From positions 18,898 through 82,897 of the forward strand of contig JAIERK010000010.1 in the NCBI GenBank assembly GCA_019746975.1: a DNA stretch of 64,000 bases. Direction: 5' to 3'. Every line of letters starts with the position of its first letter. Position 1 is the first letter of the stretch. A program made the translations under genes and the position numbers. Of the stretch, positions 52,393 through 61,676 are shown one piece after another. The notes under the pieces were generated by a model. The model did not search any database. It was given only the letters and a program-made list of their open reading frames with translations, and was not told where the DNA came from. Source of the DNA: Candidatus Obscuribacterales bacterium. GTDB lineage: Bacteria > Cyanobacteriota > Vampirovibrionia > Obscuribacterales > Obscuribacteraceae.

Positions 52393-53325
52393 TTAGAATT
52401 CGACCCAAACACTCCTGAAGCTCAGATGGTGTTTAGACTTCTTGTCACCCTTAACCCCATCGTCGCTAATAATTTGCATCTTGTCGCTGAGACCGGGATA
52501 GAACACCAGAGCCTCAGGATTCAGCATATCAAGACCCTTGGTGTGCAGCTTCTGCGGCTGGTGCTTTCGATGTCCACTCCAGGTGAAGTAGGCAAAATCG
52601 CTGGTCTTATCAAATGACCCCGCAACAATGACGAAAAAATCTCGCTCAGGCCAATAATCGATACTTCGAATTCCTCGACCTTCGAGATCAAGTCGAATGA
52701 ACTCATCGAATTCGGCATGCGCTCCATAAAGTACGATTTCCAGCGGATTTGAAATCGGGACGACCAGCGCTTGTCCTTCAGGAATAGGATTGCGAAATCC
52801 GACCAGGAGTTTGTTGTGCTTAGAACTCAAACCTTCAATCGAAACCGCACCAGGACTCTTCGAAGAAAGCATCGAATTCTCCACGATGTCCAGATGCTCA
52901 ACAGTCAGCTTCGAGAATTCTTCGTTTCGCATCAAATCGTAGAGCAGACCTGAATACGATTGCCCTACCTGTCGGATCAATGCATGATCGCCTTTGTCTT
53001 TAATAATCGTGGCGAAAAGTTGATGTCTGCTAAGTGCGAGACGACCCTGTGAATTCCGACTGTGAGAACCGATCCAATACGTGATATCACCTACGGTTGC
53101 AGATCCCTCTATGTCAGCCTCATCATTGGCACTCTCTATGTTGAGAAAACTGGAGAATGGAAATTCGTCGAGAAAGGATCCAGACTGATCATTTCTATAC
53201 AGTTGAAAAACATTCTTTTCATCCGTGACGACAAGAAATCTATCGGAGCCGATTGGCACGGCAGACGATGCATCTGCCATACCCTGATGAATGAGGATTG
53301 CATCATCGCTCTCACTAATACTCAT
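52393..53325 (-). CDS. DUF3616 protein
   Basis: A 310-aa protein from the ATG at 53325 (the frame opens slightly earlier). DUF3616 features: FLVVTDEKNVFQLYR, then the diagnostic DIEGSATVGDITYWIGSHSR, RHQLFATI, AVSIEGLSSKHNKLLVGFRN, RLDLEGRGIRSIDYWPERD, and a C-terminal LNPEALVFYP strand. The fold is likely a beta propeller. Catalytic activity is unknown. No signal peptide. Monocistronic. Confidence 0.75.
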   Translation of the reverse strand: MSISESDDAILIHQGMADASSAVPIGSDRFLVVTDEKNVFQLYRNDQSGSFLDEFPFSSFLNIESANDEADIEGSATVGDITYWIGSHSRNSQGRLALSRHQLFATIIKDKGDHALIRQVGQSYSGLLYDLMRNEEFSKLTVEHLDIVENSMLSSKSPGAVSIEGLSSKHNKLLVGFRNPIPEGQALVVPISNPLEIVLYGAHAEFDEFIRLDLEGRGIRSIDYWPERDFFVIVAGSFDKTSDFAYFTWSGHRKHQPQKLHTKGLDMLNPEALVFYPGLSDKMQIISDDGVKGDKKSKHHLSFRSVWVEF

Positions 53326-53488
53326 ATCTGTGCGTGCCCACCTCGATGTCGTTCGACAATATTTCATTACCACGTCGACAGCGCAAGATATCGCATCTCA
53401 CCGCTGTAATGCGTTTTTTCGAGTTTTATCAATGCACTTTTGCATTTAGCCGAATTTTATTCGAGGCACCATTGTTCTATCCAAGCAG

Positions 53489-53781
53489 CTACTTGCTCTT
53501 ACGAACTTTCTTCTTCTCGTGGATCATGTTCAAATGCTCATCAACGAATCCAACTACCACGGTCTCGCTTTTCTTCAGCACACCAACGCCGGCTCTCTTG
53601 GACTTCATGTATTCCGTCAATGCATTCTTCACTATTTCGAGGAACTCCTCCCACGGACCATTGATTGACGACGGAACGTCAAAGCTACCGGCGGCGGATT
53701 GAAACTCATCATTACAGGCCCAATCCTCGTCCTCCGCTGAAGATACGCACTTCCGCTACTACGCTCGAGCAAATCAGTCAC
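53489..53781 (-). pseudogene. Small gene downstream of the recombinase, with one frameshift
   Basis: A GTG at 53781, one nucleotide after the recombinase stop, begins TDLLERSSGSAYLQR. The sensible reading then moves to another register near 53735-53750: EDEDWACNDEFQSAAGSFDV, SSINGPWEEFLEIVKNALTE, SKRAGVGVLKKSETVVVGFV, then EHLNMIHEKKKVRKSK and a TAG. The 293 nt fit one base gained or lost. The encoded protein of about 97 residues is not recognised. Confidence 0.5.
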
Positions 53782-53782
53782 G

Positions 53783-54634
53783 CTACTGAATCGTAACTCC
53801 GACACCAGGTTGCACCGGAAAGACGACTACCTCCTGCGGCGGGACAGTCGCCACCGCCATTTGGATTGATTTAGACTTATAGAAACTGAGCTCCCTTAAG
53901 CTATCCTGATATGAACGCGATTTGGGTGAAAAACAGATCGACGCATAATATGTGTTGCGCAAGGTTTCGAACGATACGAACAAACGCGCCTTCCATCCCA
54001 GTTTTCTAACAATTAAATCGAGAGCATGCCGCGATAAAGGCTGCTGATTTTTGCTACAAAACAATTTGGCATTTGGTTCAAAGCGGCTTGGATGGTAGAG
54101 CAGCCACGCATCCAATACCTCAACAGCCCAGTCTATCTCGGGATAGTTACCCGTAGCTCCATACGAACGAATTCGAGACTTGAAGTGCAATACGTCCCGG
54201 ACTTTCGCTGCCCGAATCTCACGCATCCGAGCACCCGTTGTACAAATCAAAGCGACAATCGCCTGATCTCTAAGCGAACGTGACTTCCTGGTCTCGACCA
54301 GATAATTGGTCAATTCTTCCGGCAATAGTATGGGCGCAGCCTTTTCTTGCTCGACCGTCACACTGGGAATATTCAATTCAAGACCTAACATATCTGAAAA
54401 GTGCTTGATTGCCACCATGTAACAGCGCACCGTTTGCCTGGAAAGCGTAGAGAGCTCGACCTCTACATATGTGTCTAGATCGGCTTGGTAGAGAGCCTGA
54501 CCATTCTCACAATGTGTGGAGACAAACCCAATAAACCGTCGCACCCGCGACTCATACTCTCGGCGACTGTTCTCCGAAAGATCAGAATTCGATAAAAGTG
54601 CAATATAGATGTCCAACAAGTCAGATTTCGGCAT
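53783..54634 (-). CDS. Degenerate tyrosine recombinase-like protein
   Basis: A 283-aa protein from the ATG at 54634 (GAGAG upstream). The N-terminal SAM-like core-binding domain (about 1-90) and the catalytic fold are recognisable: TTGARMREIRAAKVRD carries the first catalytic Arg (R136), and SFETLRNTYYAS the second (R226). However the His usually three residues before R226 is Glu, the following His is Asn, and no LGH...Y nucleophile segment is visible. It is therefore probably not catalytic, or strongly diverged. A startless recombinase-linked small gene follows. Possible trace of a mobile element. Confidence 0.6.
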   Translation of the reverse strand: MPKSDLLDIYIALLSNSDLSENSRREYESRVRRFIGFVSTHCENGQALYQADLDTYVEVELSTLSRQTVRCYMVAIKHFSDMLGLELNIPSVTVEQEKAAPILLPEELTNYLVETRKSRSLRDQAIVALICTTGARMREIRAAKVRDVLHFKSRIRSYGATGNYPEIDWAVEVLDAWLLYHPSRFEPNAKLFCSKNQQPLSRHALDLIVRKLGWKARLFVSFETLRNTYYASICFSPKSRSYQDSLRELSFYKSKSIQMAVATVPPQEVVVFPVQPGVGVTIQ

Positions 54635-54847
54635 GGAATTCTCTCCACAGATTTTGAAGTCAACCAACAGTGTCGACTCCACCGAATTTAGCGGGGGTAG
54701 ATGACATTTGCTTTTCAGATTGAAAGCCCCTCGACTTTCGGCAGACATCCTGTGCCACCACTAGCATCGATTTCCCACTCGCTAGCACTGCAGAATGGCG
54801 AGACGCGTATTCGTCCCGACCAGCATTCGAGCGGACTTGGCGGAGAA

Positions 54848-54871
54848 GCAGGCTGGAAGCCGGCGGTCCCA
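54848..54871 (+). repeat. REP-like element variant
   Basis: GCAGGCTGGAAGCCGGCGGT followed by CCCAG shares the GCCGGCGGTCCCAG end with the repeats at 23.0 and 30.5 kb, but has a different first half. It lies in the gene-free gap upstream of the recombinase. Confidence 0.55.
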
Positions 54872-54960
54872 GAGAAACAGCCGTTCGATACCGGGCTTAA
54901 GCAAATAATGAGCTGCACCGGCCGCTCGACTTGCGCACCGAAAGCCTACCCGGAACTATC

Positions 54961-55070
54961 GATTTGAACACCGCCAGCTTAACCGCAATCGATTTGTACA
55001 CCGCTAGCGCCCCGAGCCGCGCATACCAGAGCGATGAATGATATCGCTCCCACGAGATTTGAACTCCGCG
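54961..55070 (+). repeat. Three copies of a 15-nt tRNA-T-arm-like motif
   Basis: GATTTGAACACCGCC (54961), GATTTGTACACCGCT (54991) and GATTTGAACTCCGCG (55056) are near-identical. The complement of the third, with its GTTCAAATC and flanking GGGAGCGAT, resembles the T-loop and 3' end of a tRNA, but its stem has mismatches. It may be a decayed attachment site of the neighbouring recombinase. The whole gap 54635-55305 contains no gene. Confidence 0.4.
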
Positions 55071-55305
55071 ACCCGCAGTCCCCAAAATCGAAGTGAAGTG
55101 TTCATCGCGAGTTTGCACGTCGCAAAATCAAGAGTTTGAGCCGCTCCTTTTAACTCACGAGAATTGCAATCGCCGACCCGTCTTCGCTAGTGTCGACCTG
55201 ACAAATGCGCTCGAACAAACAAGGCAGATTTCTCGAACTCTTCCCCTATTCGCCCCACACTCCAACCCTATTCAGTGACAATCGTCACGAAACGAAAGGC
55301 ACCTT

Positions 55306-55638
55306 ATGCTGATGCTACTGAAACTGACCGAGTACCTTCTGTCCATGATCGTCCTCACGATTTTAATTGTGCGAAGAATATCAGTGAATTCATTGAAGTC
55401 GCCGGCCGACTTCACGCGACAATCGGCACACATCTTCCGAAGGCTGAGATTTTGGAGCGGTGTCGCGTCAGCAGCACTGTGGTCCGGAATTGCGTGGCTA
55501 GCATTCGGTAGCGCATTCGCGGTCCTGGCTTGCTGCACCGGACTCTACTTCGGACGGCTATTTTTCAGTATGTTCGTAAGTGAGCAGATTAGCCAAGCTG
55601 AGAGGCAAGAAAATCAGCACGAAAAACCAGACGAGTAA
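55306..55638 (+). CDS. Small membrane protein
   Basis: A 110-aa protein, ATG preceded by AAAGGCACC. Two hydrophobic segments: about 5-22 (LKLTEYLLSMIVLTILIV) and about 55-85 (ALWSGIAWLAFGSAFAVLAC and onward). The C-terminal 20 residues are polar and charged. No family recognised. Confidence 0.45.
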   Translation: MLMLLKLTEYLLSMIVLTILIVRRISVNSLKSPADFTRQSAHIFRRLRFWSGVASAALWSGIAWLAFGSAFAVLACCTGLYFGRLFFSMFVSEQISQAERQENQHEKPDE

Positions 55639-55778
55639 ACAGCTAGCAGAATTGTCACCCCGCAAACATCAGAGGGTTCGATGTGCATTGATTTGCCGTC
55701 GAACCATTCTCCCAACAAATTTACTGGCACCAAAAATGGTTCCTCTTTTCAAAGGAATGATTCTATGCCACTACTACG

Positions 55779-58628
55779 CTAAACTAACTGAAGCTTGAGC
55801 CAGAACGTACTTCCAGACCCCTCCGTCGATTCGAAGTCGATCGAACCGCCCTGGGCCTCAGCGAGCTTCTTGCTGATGAACAGTCCAAGCCCACTACCCT
55901 TGGTTCGATCGATTTCCTGCACCTGATCGAATCGAACAAAAATGCGGTCGAACTCAGAACGCGGAATTCCTCGGCCCTCGTCGATCACGGCGATGCGCAC
56001 CATCCCGTGATCCTCTTCAACAGCCACTTTCACTGTCCCTCCTTCAGGTGAAAACTTTACTGCATTAGATAGCAGGTTGACGATTATTTGGACTGAACGT
56101 GCAGAGTCGGCATTAACTGCAAAGTTTGTTTCTCCCATTCTTTGAAACTCAATTTTCTTGACTGCAGCCATAGGCGCTACCGCATCAATCGAACGGTCCA
56201 CGATATGCGACGTGTCGGTGGCGGCAACAGAAACCGTCAGCCTCACGGTTCCATCTTGCTCGATTGAGTCCAGTATTAACAGATCGTCCGCTAGATCATT
56301 CAAGCGTTGAATTTCCGCAAGTGTCCTTTGAATTAGTTGTTTGCTCTTTGGAGACAATTCATCGGCATCGTTGAACAGCCGCGTGAACCCCTCTCGCAAC
56401 GCCACCAGCGGCATCTTCAACTGTTCTCGAAGAAGACCGGAAAGCGCCTTTCGCTCTTTTTCGAGCTGCTCGATGCTGAGAGCTACATCGAAGAAGAACC
56501 TGTCGAGCTCTGCGATCTCGTCGTCTCCGGACTTGGGTACTTGCAGTGCTTCGTTGCGAGCGAGTCGGCGCGCATTGTCCGCGACGCTTTCGAAGCGCAC
56601 AATGAATCCCCTGGAGATTTGGACGCCACCAAGAATAGTCAATAGAGCCGTTATGATCGAGCCACCGATCAGCACGATTAAGCCATCGTTCCGCAGTTTC
56701 ACCATCGCTTGCGCATGAACCGACTCCAGCTCCTCACGGTCGGCAATCAGGCTCCCGGCTTTGCTAAACACAGTCGTCGTCATCCCGCCTTCCTTGAGCA
56801 GCTTCTTCAAGGTCGCGCCCAGACTAACGAGCGGTTGCTGCGTCATCTCGTCCGACAGCTTCTTCATTTTGTCGACCTTGTTTTCGACGAGAGCCAATTC
56901 ATCGGAGCGCCTCACCTTAGCTTTGGATTCCAATTTTTTCAGCGAATCGACGTCAGAGTCAATTTTTGCTTTGATCTTCTCTCGGACAGCCTGCGTCTCA
57001 CGATCTTCCTCCGGCATTCGTCTGATGGAAACGAGCATGAGATGCGTCATGTCAGACGCCAGCCTGGTAGTGTTATGCACGATTTCTCGGGAAACGAATT
57101 CGCGCGCAATCTCAGATCCGACCTGATTGAGGACTACGCCAAGAACAATCACTGCAATAGCGGAGACAGCCATTGGTCTGCTTATGAGCATAAGAAGGGT
57201 CAAGCCGATCTGCGAAAACTCAAACGATTTCTTTATTCTACCATCAGTACTAGTGGTATCAACGGGAAGAGGAGAAGTCCCGCCAGTGTCGCGAATGCAA
57301 AATAGAGTAACACCGGATTCGGTATCAACAATCAAGATTTGGTTTTGTTGTTCGCAGAATAGCCTAACCAGGGCAAGCGCTGTTTTCTGTTTATGCTCCG
57401 CGCCTTCAACCGATGGATTGCAATTGTCGACATCGACTTTGCAAATGGTATCGCCACCGCAGGAAATAAGAACCGTAGATTGCTCGTCCACGAATGCGTG
57501 AACTAGCGACACTACAGATCTCGCCACAGCCTCTGGATCGCAGCGAACCAACGAAGAATCGGTCCTGTACTCCAGGCGCTTCACGGAGATGCCTGCGCTG
57601 TCTAGCTGCGCCCGAACCACCTCCTTGATCTCGTCACCTGAATGCTCGCCTACGGTAAAACTCCATCTCCCGGAGCGAAGTTTATCTAAATCGAGAATGT
57701 CGTTAAGAACGCCGCCAAGGTTATTGCAAACAATCTTGAGCCGGCTGTTCAACATCTCCTGTTCAGGTCTCAACTCCCCCAGAGCTCCGGCTTCGAGCAA
57801 CGTGATTAATCCACCAACCGATGTCATCGGTGCTCGAATGTCGTGTGACACGATCGAGCAGAGCTCGCGCCTGACTCTTTCCAAAGCGACAATTCGATTT
57901 GCCGATTCACATAAGACTTTTTCCAGCTCGGCAATTTCGTCACCTGTATCTATTATCGGAACTACAGATTCACCAGTCTTGAATCGTTCAATCTGTTTCA
58001 ATAACACCTTTAGTGCAGATAAAACATAAGCCTGCGATCCATATAAAAACACGATTGTTAAGCCAACCACCACGACCAGTGCCAATCCAAGCTCTCTTTG
58101 AAGTTGCCATGCCGTTCGTTTAAACGAGTTGATATCGTTGACTGGCGGCAACAGCTTCGCCTGATACGCTTCCAGAAGTTGCATCGATTCCTTTATCAGC
58201 TGCCTGGCTTTGCGCGATTCATCGACCCGCGGTGCAGACTCCATCAATGACAAGCGGCGCATCATCATTTCGTATGGAACGACCGACATTATCGTTTTTT
58301 GCAACTCGACCGTGCTATCGAGAAGCTCTGGATCTGAGGCTGTAAGTTCGCGCAGACGCTTTAGTTCGCTGGCTAGCTGCTTCAATTCCGCGAGATGTTT
58401 TTCGCCAACCGCAGGGTCTTTGCTAACACTGAAGAATGCGGCCGCCGCAATACTATAAACATGATGATGCTGTATCTCATCAAGCGTGGCGACTATCCGT
58501 TTCCTCAAGAGTTCATGCTCGATCTTCGCTTCCGTAGTCTTTATCTGTTCAAAGAGAAAGAACGACATGCCAACTTGAAACGCCAGCGGCATCGAGATAA
58601 GAAGCAAGATTTTGGAGGAGAGTCGCAA
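55779..58628 (-). CDS. Double sensor histidine kinase with two complementary degenerate modules
   Basis: A 949-aa protein made of two kinase receptors in tandem. Module 1 (about 1-465): TM at 7-27 and 180-200, HAMP with GDEIAELEKVL, dimerisation helix with the phospho-acceptor H262 (SIVSHDIRAPMTS), then an ATPase-like domain lacking the N box, DxGxG and GxGLGL motifs. Module 2 (about 470-949): TM at 475-500 and 648-670, HAMP with DDEIAELDRFF, a dimerisation helix where the His position is Glu735 (LREQLKMPLVAL), and an intact ATPase with NLLSNAVKFSPEGG (N851/855), DEGRGIP (D883) and GSGLGLFISK (911-920). Module 2 probably phosphorylates His262. The OmpR-type regulator at 59.9 kb is the nearest candidate partner. 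Confidence 0.85.
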   Translation of the reverse strand: MRLSSKILLLISMPLAFQVGMSFFLFEQIKTTEAKIEHELLRKRIVATLDEIQHHHVYSIAAAAFFSVSKDPAVGEKHLAELKQLASELKRLRELTASDPELLDSTVELQKTIMSVVPYEMMMRRLSLMESAPRVDESRKARQLIKESMQLLEAYQAKLLPPVNDINSFKRTAWQLQRELGLALVVVVGLTIVFLYGSQAYVLSALKVLLKQIERFKTGESVVPIIDTGDEIAELEKVLCESANRIVALERVRRELCSIVSHDIRAPMTSVGGLITLLEAGALGELRPEQEMLNSRLKIVCNNLGGVLNDILDLDKLRSGRWSFTVGEHSGDEIKEVVRAQLDSAGISVKRLEYRTDSSLVRCDPEAVARSVVSLVHAFVDEQSTVLISCGGDTICKVDVDNCNPSVEGAEHKQKTALALVRLFCEQQNQILIVDTESGVTLFCIRDTGGTSPLPVDTTSTDGRIKKSFEFSQIGLTLLMLISRPMAVSAIAVIVLGVVLNQVGSEIAREFVSREIVHNTTRLASDMTHLMLVSIRRMPEEDRETQAVREKIKAKIDSDVDSLKKLESKAKVRRSDELALVENKVDKMKKLSDEMTQQPLVSLGATLKKLLKEGGMTTTVFSKAGSLIADREELESVHAQAMVKLRNDGLIVLIGGSIITALLTILGGVQISRGFIVRFESVADNARRLARNEALQVPKSGDDEIAELDRFFFDVALSIEQLEKERKALSGLLREQLKMPLVALREGFTRLFNDADELSPKSKQLIQRTLAEIQRLNDLADDLLILDSIEQDGTVRLTVSVAATDTSHIVDRSIDAVAPMAAVKKIEFQRMGETNFAVNADSARSVQIIVNLLSNAVKFSPEGGTVKVAVEEDHGMVRIAVIDEGRGIPRSEFDRIFVRFDQVQEIDRTKGSGLGLFISKKLAEAQGGSIDFESTEGSGSTFWLKLQLV

Positions 58629-58850
58629 ACTTCAGACCGTAACCGTCGCCATGCTTTGAATTTACCCAGAGATTAAATGTTTTCGTGCCTGAAAACAACG
58701 ACCCAGCAGCCATTTTTGCTTCGCGTACCAGGCAAGGTTACAACCTGATTACACAAGAGGAACACTCTAACAATCACGGATGGCTAACATACCAACATTG
58801 CCAACGCCCCTCAAAACTTACCAACATCTTCTATGTTTCAGGAGGCTCAG

Positions 58851-59168
58851 ATGAGCAACAGTAATGCATCTCAACAGCCATTCCGCCTACCCCCAAGTGA
58901 CGCAAGGCAGGCAGACAACACGAATGTCACCGTTGAAAAAACCGAGAGTTTCACGCAAAACAACAACCTCTCGACAGTGTCTCTCGAAGAGATGAAACAG
59001 TTAAGCAGCATATATCAAGGGCTTCAGGAGACGGGTTTCACTGGTCTTGCCAATGCGATCATCGATTTCGATTTAGGTACGGTCGAGGGCGGAGCCGAGT
59101 TAATAGGCAAGGATTTGAATGCCATCACCAATTCAGTCAAAGACAGGCCGAAGGACCGAGCAAAATAG
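58851..59168 (+). CDS. Small protein with a coherent -1-frame extension
   Basis: A 105-aa protein from the ATG at 58851 with AGGAGG upstream. It is polar and helical (LSTVSLEEMKQLSSIYQGLQ), ending DRPKDRAK. The stop (TAG, 59166) follows GCAAAA. Slipping back one base on AAAA continues into KIEPGNVAERYIRSLGITPG, then FVPAGEGEALAVVGCAVVDI and ends at a TAA at 59315-59317. The extension has a hydrophobic helix and looks coded. So either a -1 frameshift is used to make a 156-aa form, or a base was lost. The family is unknown. Confidence 0.6.
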   Translation: MSNSNASQQPFRLPPSDARQADNTNVTVEKTESFTQNNNLSTVSLEEMKQLSSIYQGLQETGFTGLANAIIDFDLGTVEGGAELIGKDLNAITNSVKDRPKDRAK

Positions 59169-59317
59169 AGCCTGGTAACGTAGCAGAACGATACATCCGT
59201 TCGCTGGGAATCACACCTGGTCCTAGCGTTCAGTTCGTGCCTGCTGGAGAGGGGGAAGCCCTAGCGGTGGTGGGATGTGCAGTTGTTGATATCGCCTGGC
59301 TCCTTCAGGGTCCGTAA

Positions 59318-59868
59318 GGCACCACAGGCGAAGACTATCGCAATTAGAGAGTAGATTTTTTGTTGAGATGCGGCCCAGAGCACATTGCAAAAGGAGCTGT
59401 CTACACTCGCCTCCTCTTGCATGGCTCTATCCAAAAGAGACATAGTTGTTTTCCACCCAGGTACGGCGAAAGGCTATTGCAGAAGGAGGCATTCGACACC
59501 CCGGCCTCCACTGCAATGCCGTCCATATCAGTTTTTCCTACAGAGTTCCTCATCCCAAGACGCGGACGCACCGCAGATGGAGTCAGCTCGACTGCCTCCA
59601 CCTGCGATGCCCAGATTACCGATTAACGAACCACCCTAATTTTCCCGAAGAAGCGAAGAAGATGCAATGCAGGTGACCGAGCAATCGGGCACCTGTTTTG
59701 CCTTTCAGAATAACTACTGGCGCGCTTGTCTTCAGTTCTTCGGCGGAGTTGTTTTCTGGCGAAGTTGCTTTCTGGCAAAGTTGCAACTCCCATCAAATGC
59801 GCTCACTTTTTGCCGATATTAGCACTTCGCTATAAAAAGCGATGCAAAACATTCCGGATTGCTAATAG
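59318..59868. other. Intergenic region with possible degraded coding sequence
   Basis: Three + strand registers between about 59390 and 59690 each contain short protein-like stretches (ALSKRDIVVFHPGTAKGY; MESARLPPPAMPRLPI; NHPNFPEEAKKMQCR) but none is continuous, as expected of a gene with several frameshifts. From 59690 to 59868 I see no frame, only the 16-bp repeats listed separately. Confidence 0.25.
59742..59789 (+). repeat. Three tandem 16-bp units
   Basis: GGCGGAGTTGTTTTCT, GGCGAAGTTGCTTTCT and GGCAAAGTTGCAACTC follow each other without gaps upstream of nothing coding on that strand, about 80 nt beyond the end of the response-regulator gene. Confidence 0.5.
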
Positions 59869-60549
59869 TCAAAGACTTTCGAGCATGTAGCCGCGGCCGT
59901 GGACGTTCTTGATCAACGAATTCTGCTCTTTGTCTGAGCCATCAATTTTTTTTCGAAGTTTGTTGATTGCAATTCGGATCGTGTCCGGGGAGCGACTGGA
60001 CTCAGCAGGCCACACGTGTTCAAGCAGCATTTTGTTGGTAAAAACTTTATTGGGATTGACCATGAAGAATTCCAATAACGCGAATTCCATTTCAGTTAGA
60101 TAGAGTTCTGAATCGTTCCTGAAAACCTTCTTTGTGTGACGGTCTAGCCTTAAATCGCCAACCGCCATGTGATCCGGTTTGATTGGCTCTGGGCGACGGA
60201 GCAATGCCTCTACTCTCAGTATCAACTCCTTCAAATCGAAGGGCTTGGTCAGGTAGTCGTCAGCGCCCGCGCCAAACCCTTCTTCTTTTTCGTCGATATG
60301 GTCTTTCCCGGTCAGAAACAAAATCTTCGCAGTGCCACCACTTGCACGAAACCACTGACTCACTTCAATCCCCGACCTCGTAGGTAGGCCCCAATCCACG
60401 ATGATGAGGTCGTAGACATTCAAACGCAAGAGGTCTATAGCTTTCTTCCCGTCATCAACTGCATCGACGTGATGTCTCTTGTGGACAAGCATGTTCTCCA
60501 CCATCAAGGAAACGGTTGTATCGTCTTCGACAAGAAGAATTTTCGCCAT
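59869..60549 (-). CDS. OmpR/PhoB-type response regulator
   Basis: A 226-aa protein. The receiver domain (1-120) has the acidic pair E8-D9-D10, the phospho-acceptor D52 (LIIVDWGLP), T in ILFLTGKD and K in DDYLTKPFD, all intact. The C-terminal winged helix (about 130-224) shows LTEMEFALLEFFMVNPNKVF, then DTIRIAINKLRKKI and VHGRGYMLE, typical of OmpR-family DNA binding. It is likely phosphorylated by a histidine kinase; the double kinase upstream is on the same strand about 1.2 kb away with a + strand small gene between them. Confidence 0.92.
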   Translation of the reverse strand: MAKILLVEDDTTVSLMVENMLVHKRHHVDAVDDGKKAIDLLRLNVYDLIIVDWGLPTRSGIEVSQWFRASGGTAKILFLTGKDHIDEKEEGFGAGADDYLTKPFDLKELILRVEALLRRPEPIKPDHMAVGDLRLDRHTKKVFRNDSELYLTEMEFALLEFFMVNPNKVFTNKMLLEHVWPAESSRSPDTIRIAINKLRKKIDGSDKEQNSLIKNVHGRGYMLESL

Positions 60550-60715
60550 TCAAGTACTGCAGAAGGAGGGTTGATTCAAGCTAAACCATTATACCCGGAT
60601 GCTCGCGCGATTCAGAGATGAGCCCAGGCCTGCCTCCGTACCCAAAGCGAGCATGACCGAAAACACCAACAAGAGACGGCTTATCAACAATTCCGCTTCC
60701 CACGGCTATCAGTTG

Positions 60716-61534
60716 TTAGAGAGTCAGCGATACAGGCTTCAGACTGGAGTGCTCGGATTTGCCGTTCTTTCTGATTTGGGCTGCGACCTCTTCTGCATCG
60801 AAGATGAATGACTGAACGTTCGCGGCGTACATAAGGCTATCCGCTACGCGATTGTCCAGCGAATAGTTAATGCATTCTTTCGAAGACGACACTACCAGCG
60901 GTGGCTTGCTCGCAATTGCGCGTGCAACAGCGAGAACATGTTCGTTCATCTTCTCGACGCTCGCGAACACGTCGTTGACGAACCCAACATTGTGCGCGCG
61001 TGTCGCTGTGAGTTTACCGCCGGTAAACGCCAGCTCCCTGACGATGCCGTCAGGCAGTTTGTGAGGTAGACGCTGCAAGGTTCCCAAATCGGCCATGATT
61101 CCGATGTTGATCTCCTGGATACAAAAATAGGCATCTTCAGTGGCAAACCTGATGTCGCACGCGCTGGCCAGGTCAAGACCGGCTCCCAGACAGCCACCCT
61201 GAACAGCGGCTATAACTGGTATTCTGCACTTTTCGAGGACCGAAAGCGCATCCTGAAGAGACAAAATGAGATTGCGAAGATGCTCACGATTCGTGGACGA
61301 ATTGGTGACGAATTTATCCGCGGCGGCAAACACGGAAAGATCCATGCCCGCCGAGAAGTGCGTGCCTTGCGCATCGAGCACGATGCATCTAACTTCCCCC
61401 AGATCGGAAAGTTGCTTGATTGCTTTTGGAAAATCCGACCAAAACTCTGGGAGCATCGAGTTGCGCTTCTCCGCGCGATTGAATGTAATGCGCGCAATCT
61501 TATCTTCAACTGTCAGGTCAAAACAACTTGTCAT
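60716..61534 (-). CDS. Delta(3,5)-delta(2,4)-dienoyl-CoA isomerase-like crotonase
   Basis: A 272-aa crotonase-fold protein. The oxyanion segments HFSAGMDL (59-66) and QGGCLGAGLDL (112-122) are present. It has the three catalytic acidic residues of ECH1: D121 in GLDLASACDIR, E141 in QEINIGI and D149 in MADLGTLQRLP, with the same 20- and 8-residue spacings as rat D176/E196/D204. So it is better called a dienoyl-CoA isomerase than a hydratase. This enzyme reshapes odd-position double bonds of unsaturated fatty acids in beta-oxidation. It lies 142 nt downstream of the SDR gene on the same strand. Confidence 0.8.
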   Translation of the reverse strand: MTSCFDLTVEDKIARITFNRAEKRNSMLPEFWSDFPKAIKQLSDLGEVRCIVLDAQGTHFSAGMDLSVFAAADKFVTNSSTNREHLRNLILSLQDALSVLEKCRIPVIAAVQGGCLGAGLDLASACDIRFATEDAYFCIQEINIGIMADLGTLQRLPHKLPDGIVRELAFTGGKLTATRAHNVGFVNDVFASVEKMNEHVLAVARAIASKPPLVVSSSKECINYSLDNRVADSLMYAANVQSFIFDAEEVAAQIRKNGKSEHSSLKPVSLTL

Positions 61535-61676
61535 TTTTCAGTCCTCTACTCTTTATCCATTCGCATTGGCGAGACAACAGCATCGATTCTTCGAGCAGGC
61601 TCAGCTTCAGTTCGTTGCTTCTTGGATCAACATCACTTCGTGTCGACGGAAGCTGCGGCCCACAAAATCGCCGAAC

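Noticed and set aside
55030..55130. Complete tRNA gene on the minus strand
   Set aside because: Only the T-arm and 3' part are tRNA-like, the T stem has mismatches, and no matching 5' acceptor strand is found at the proper distance.
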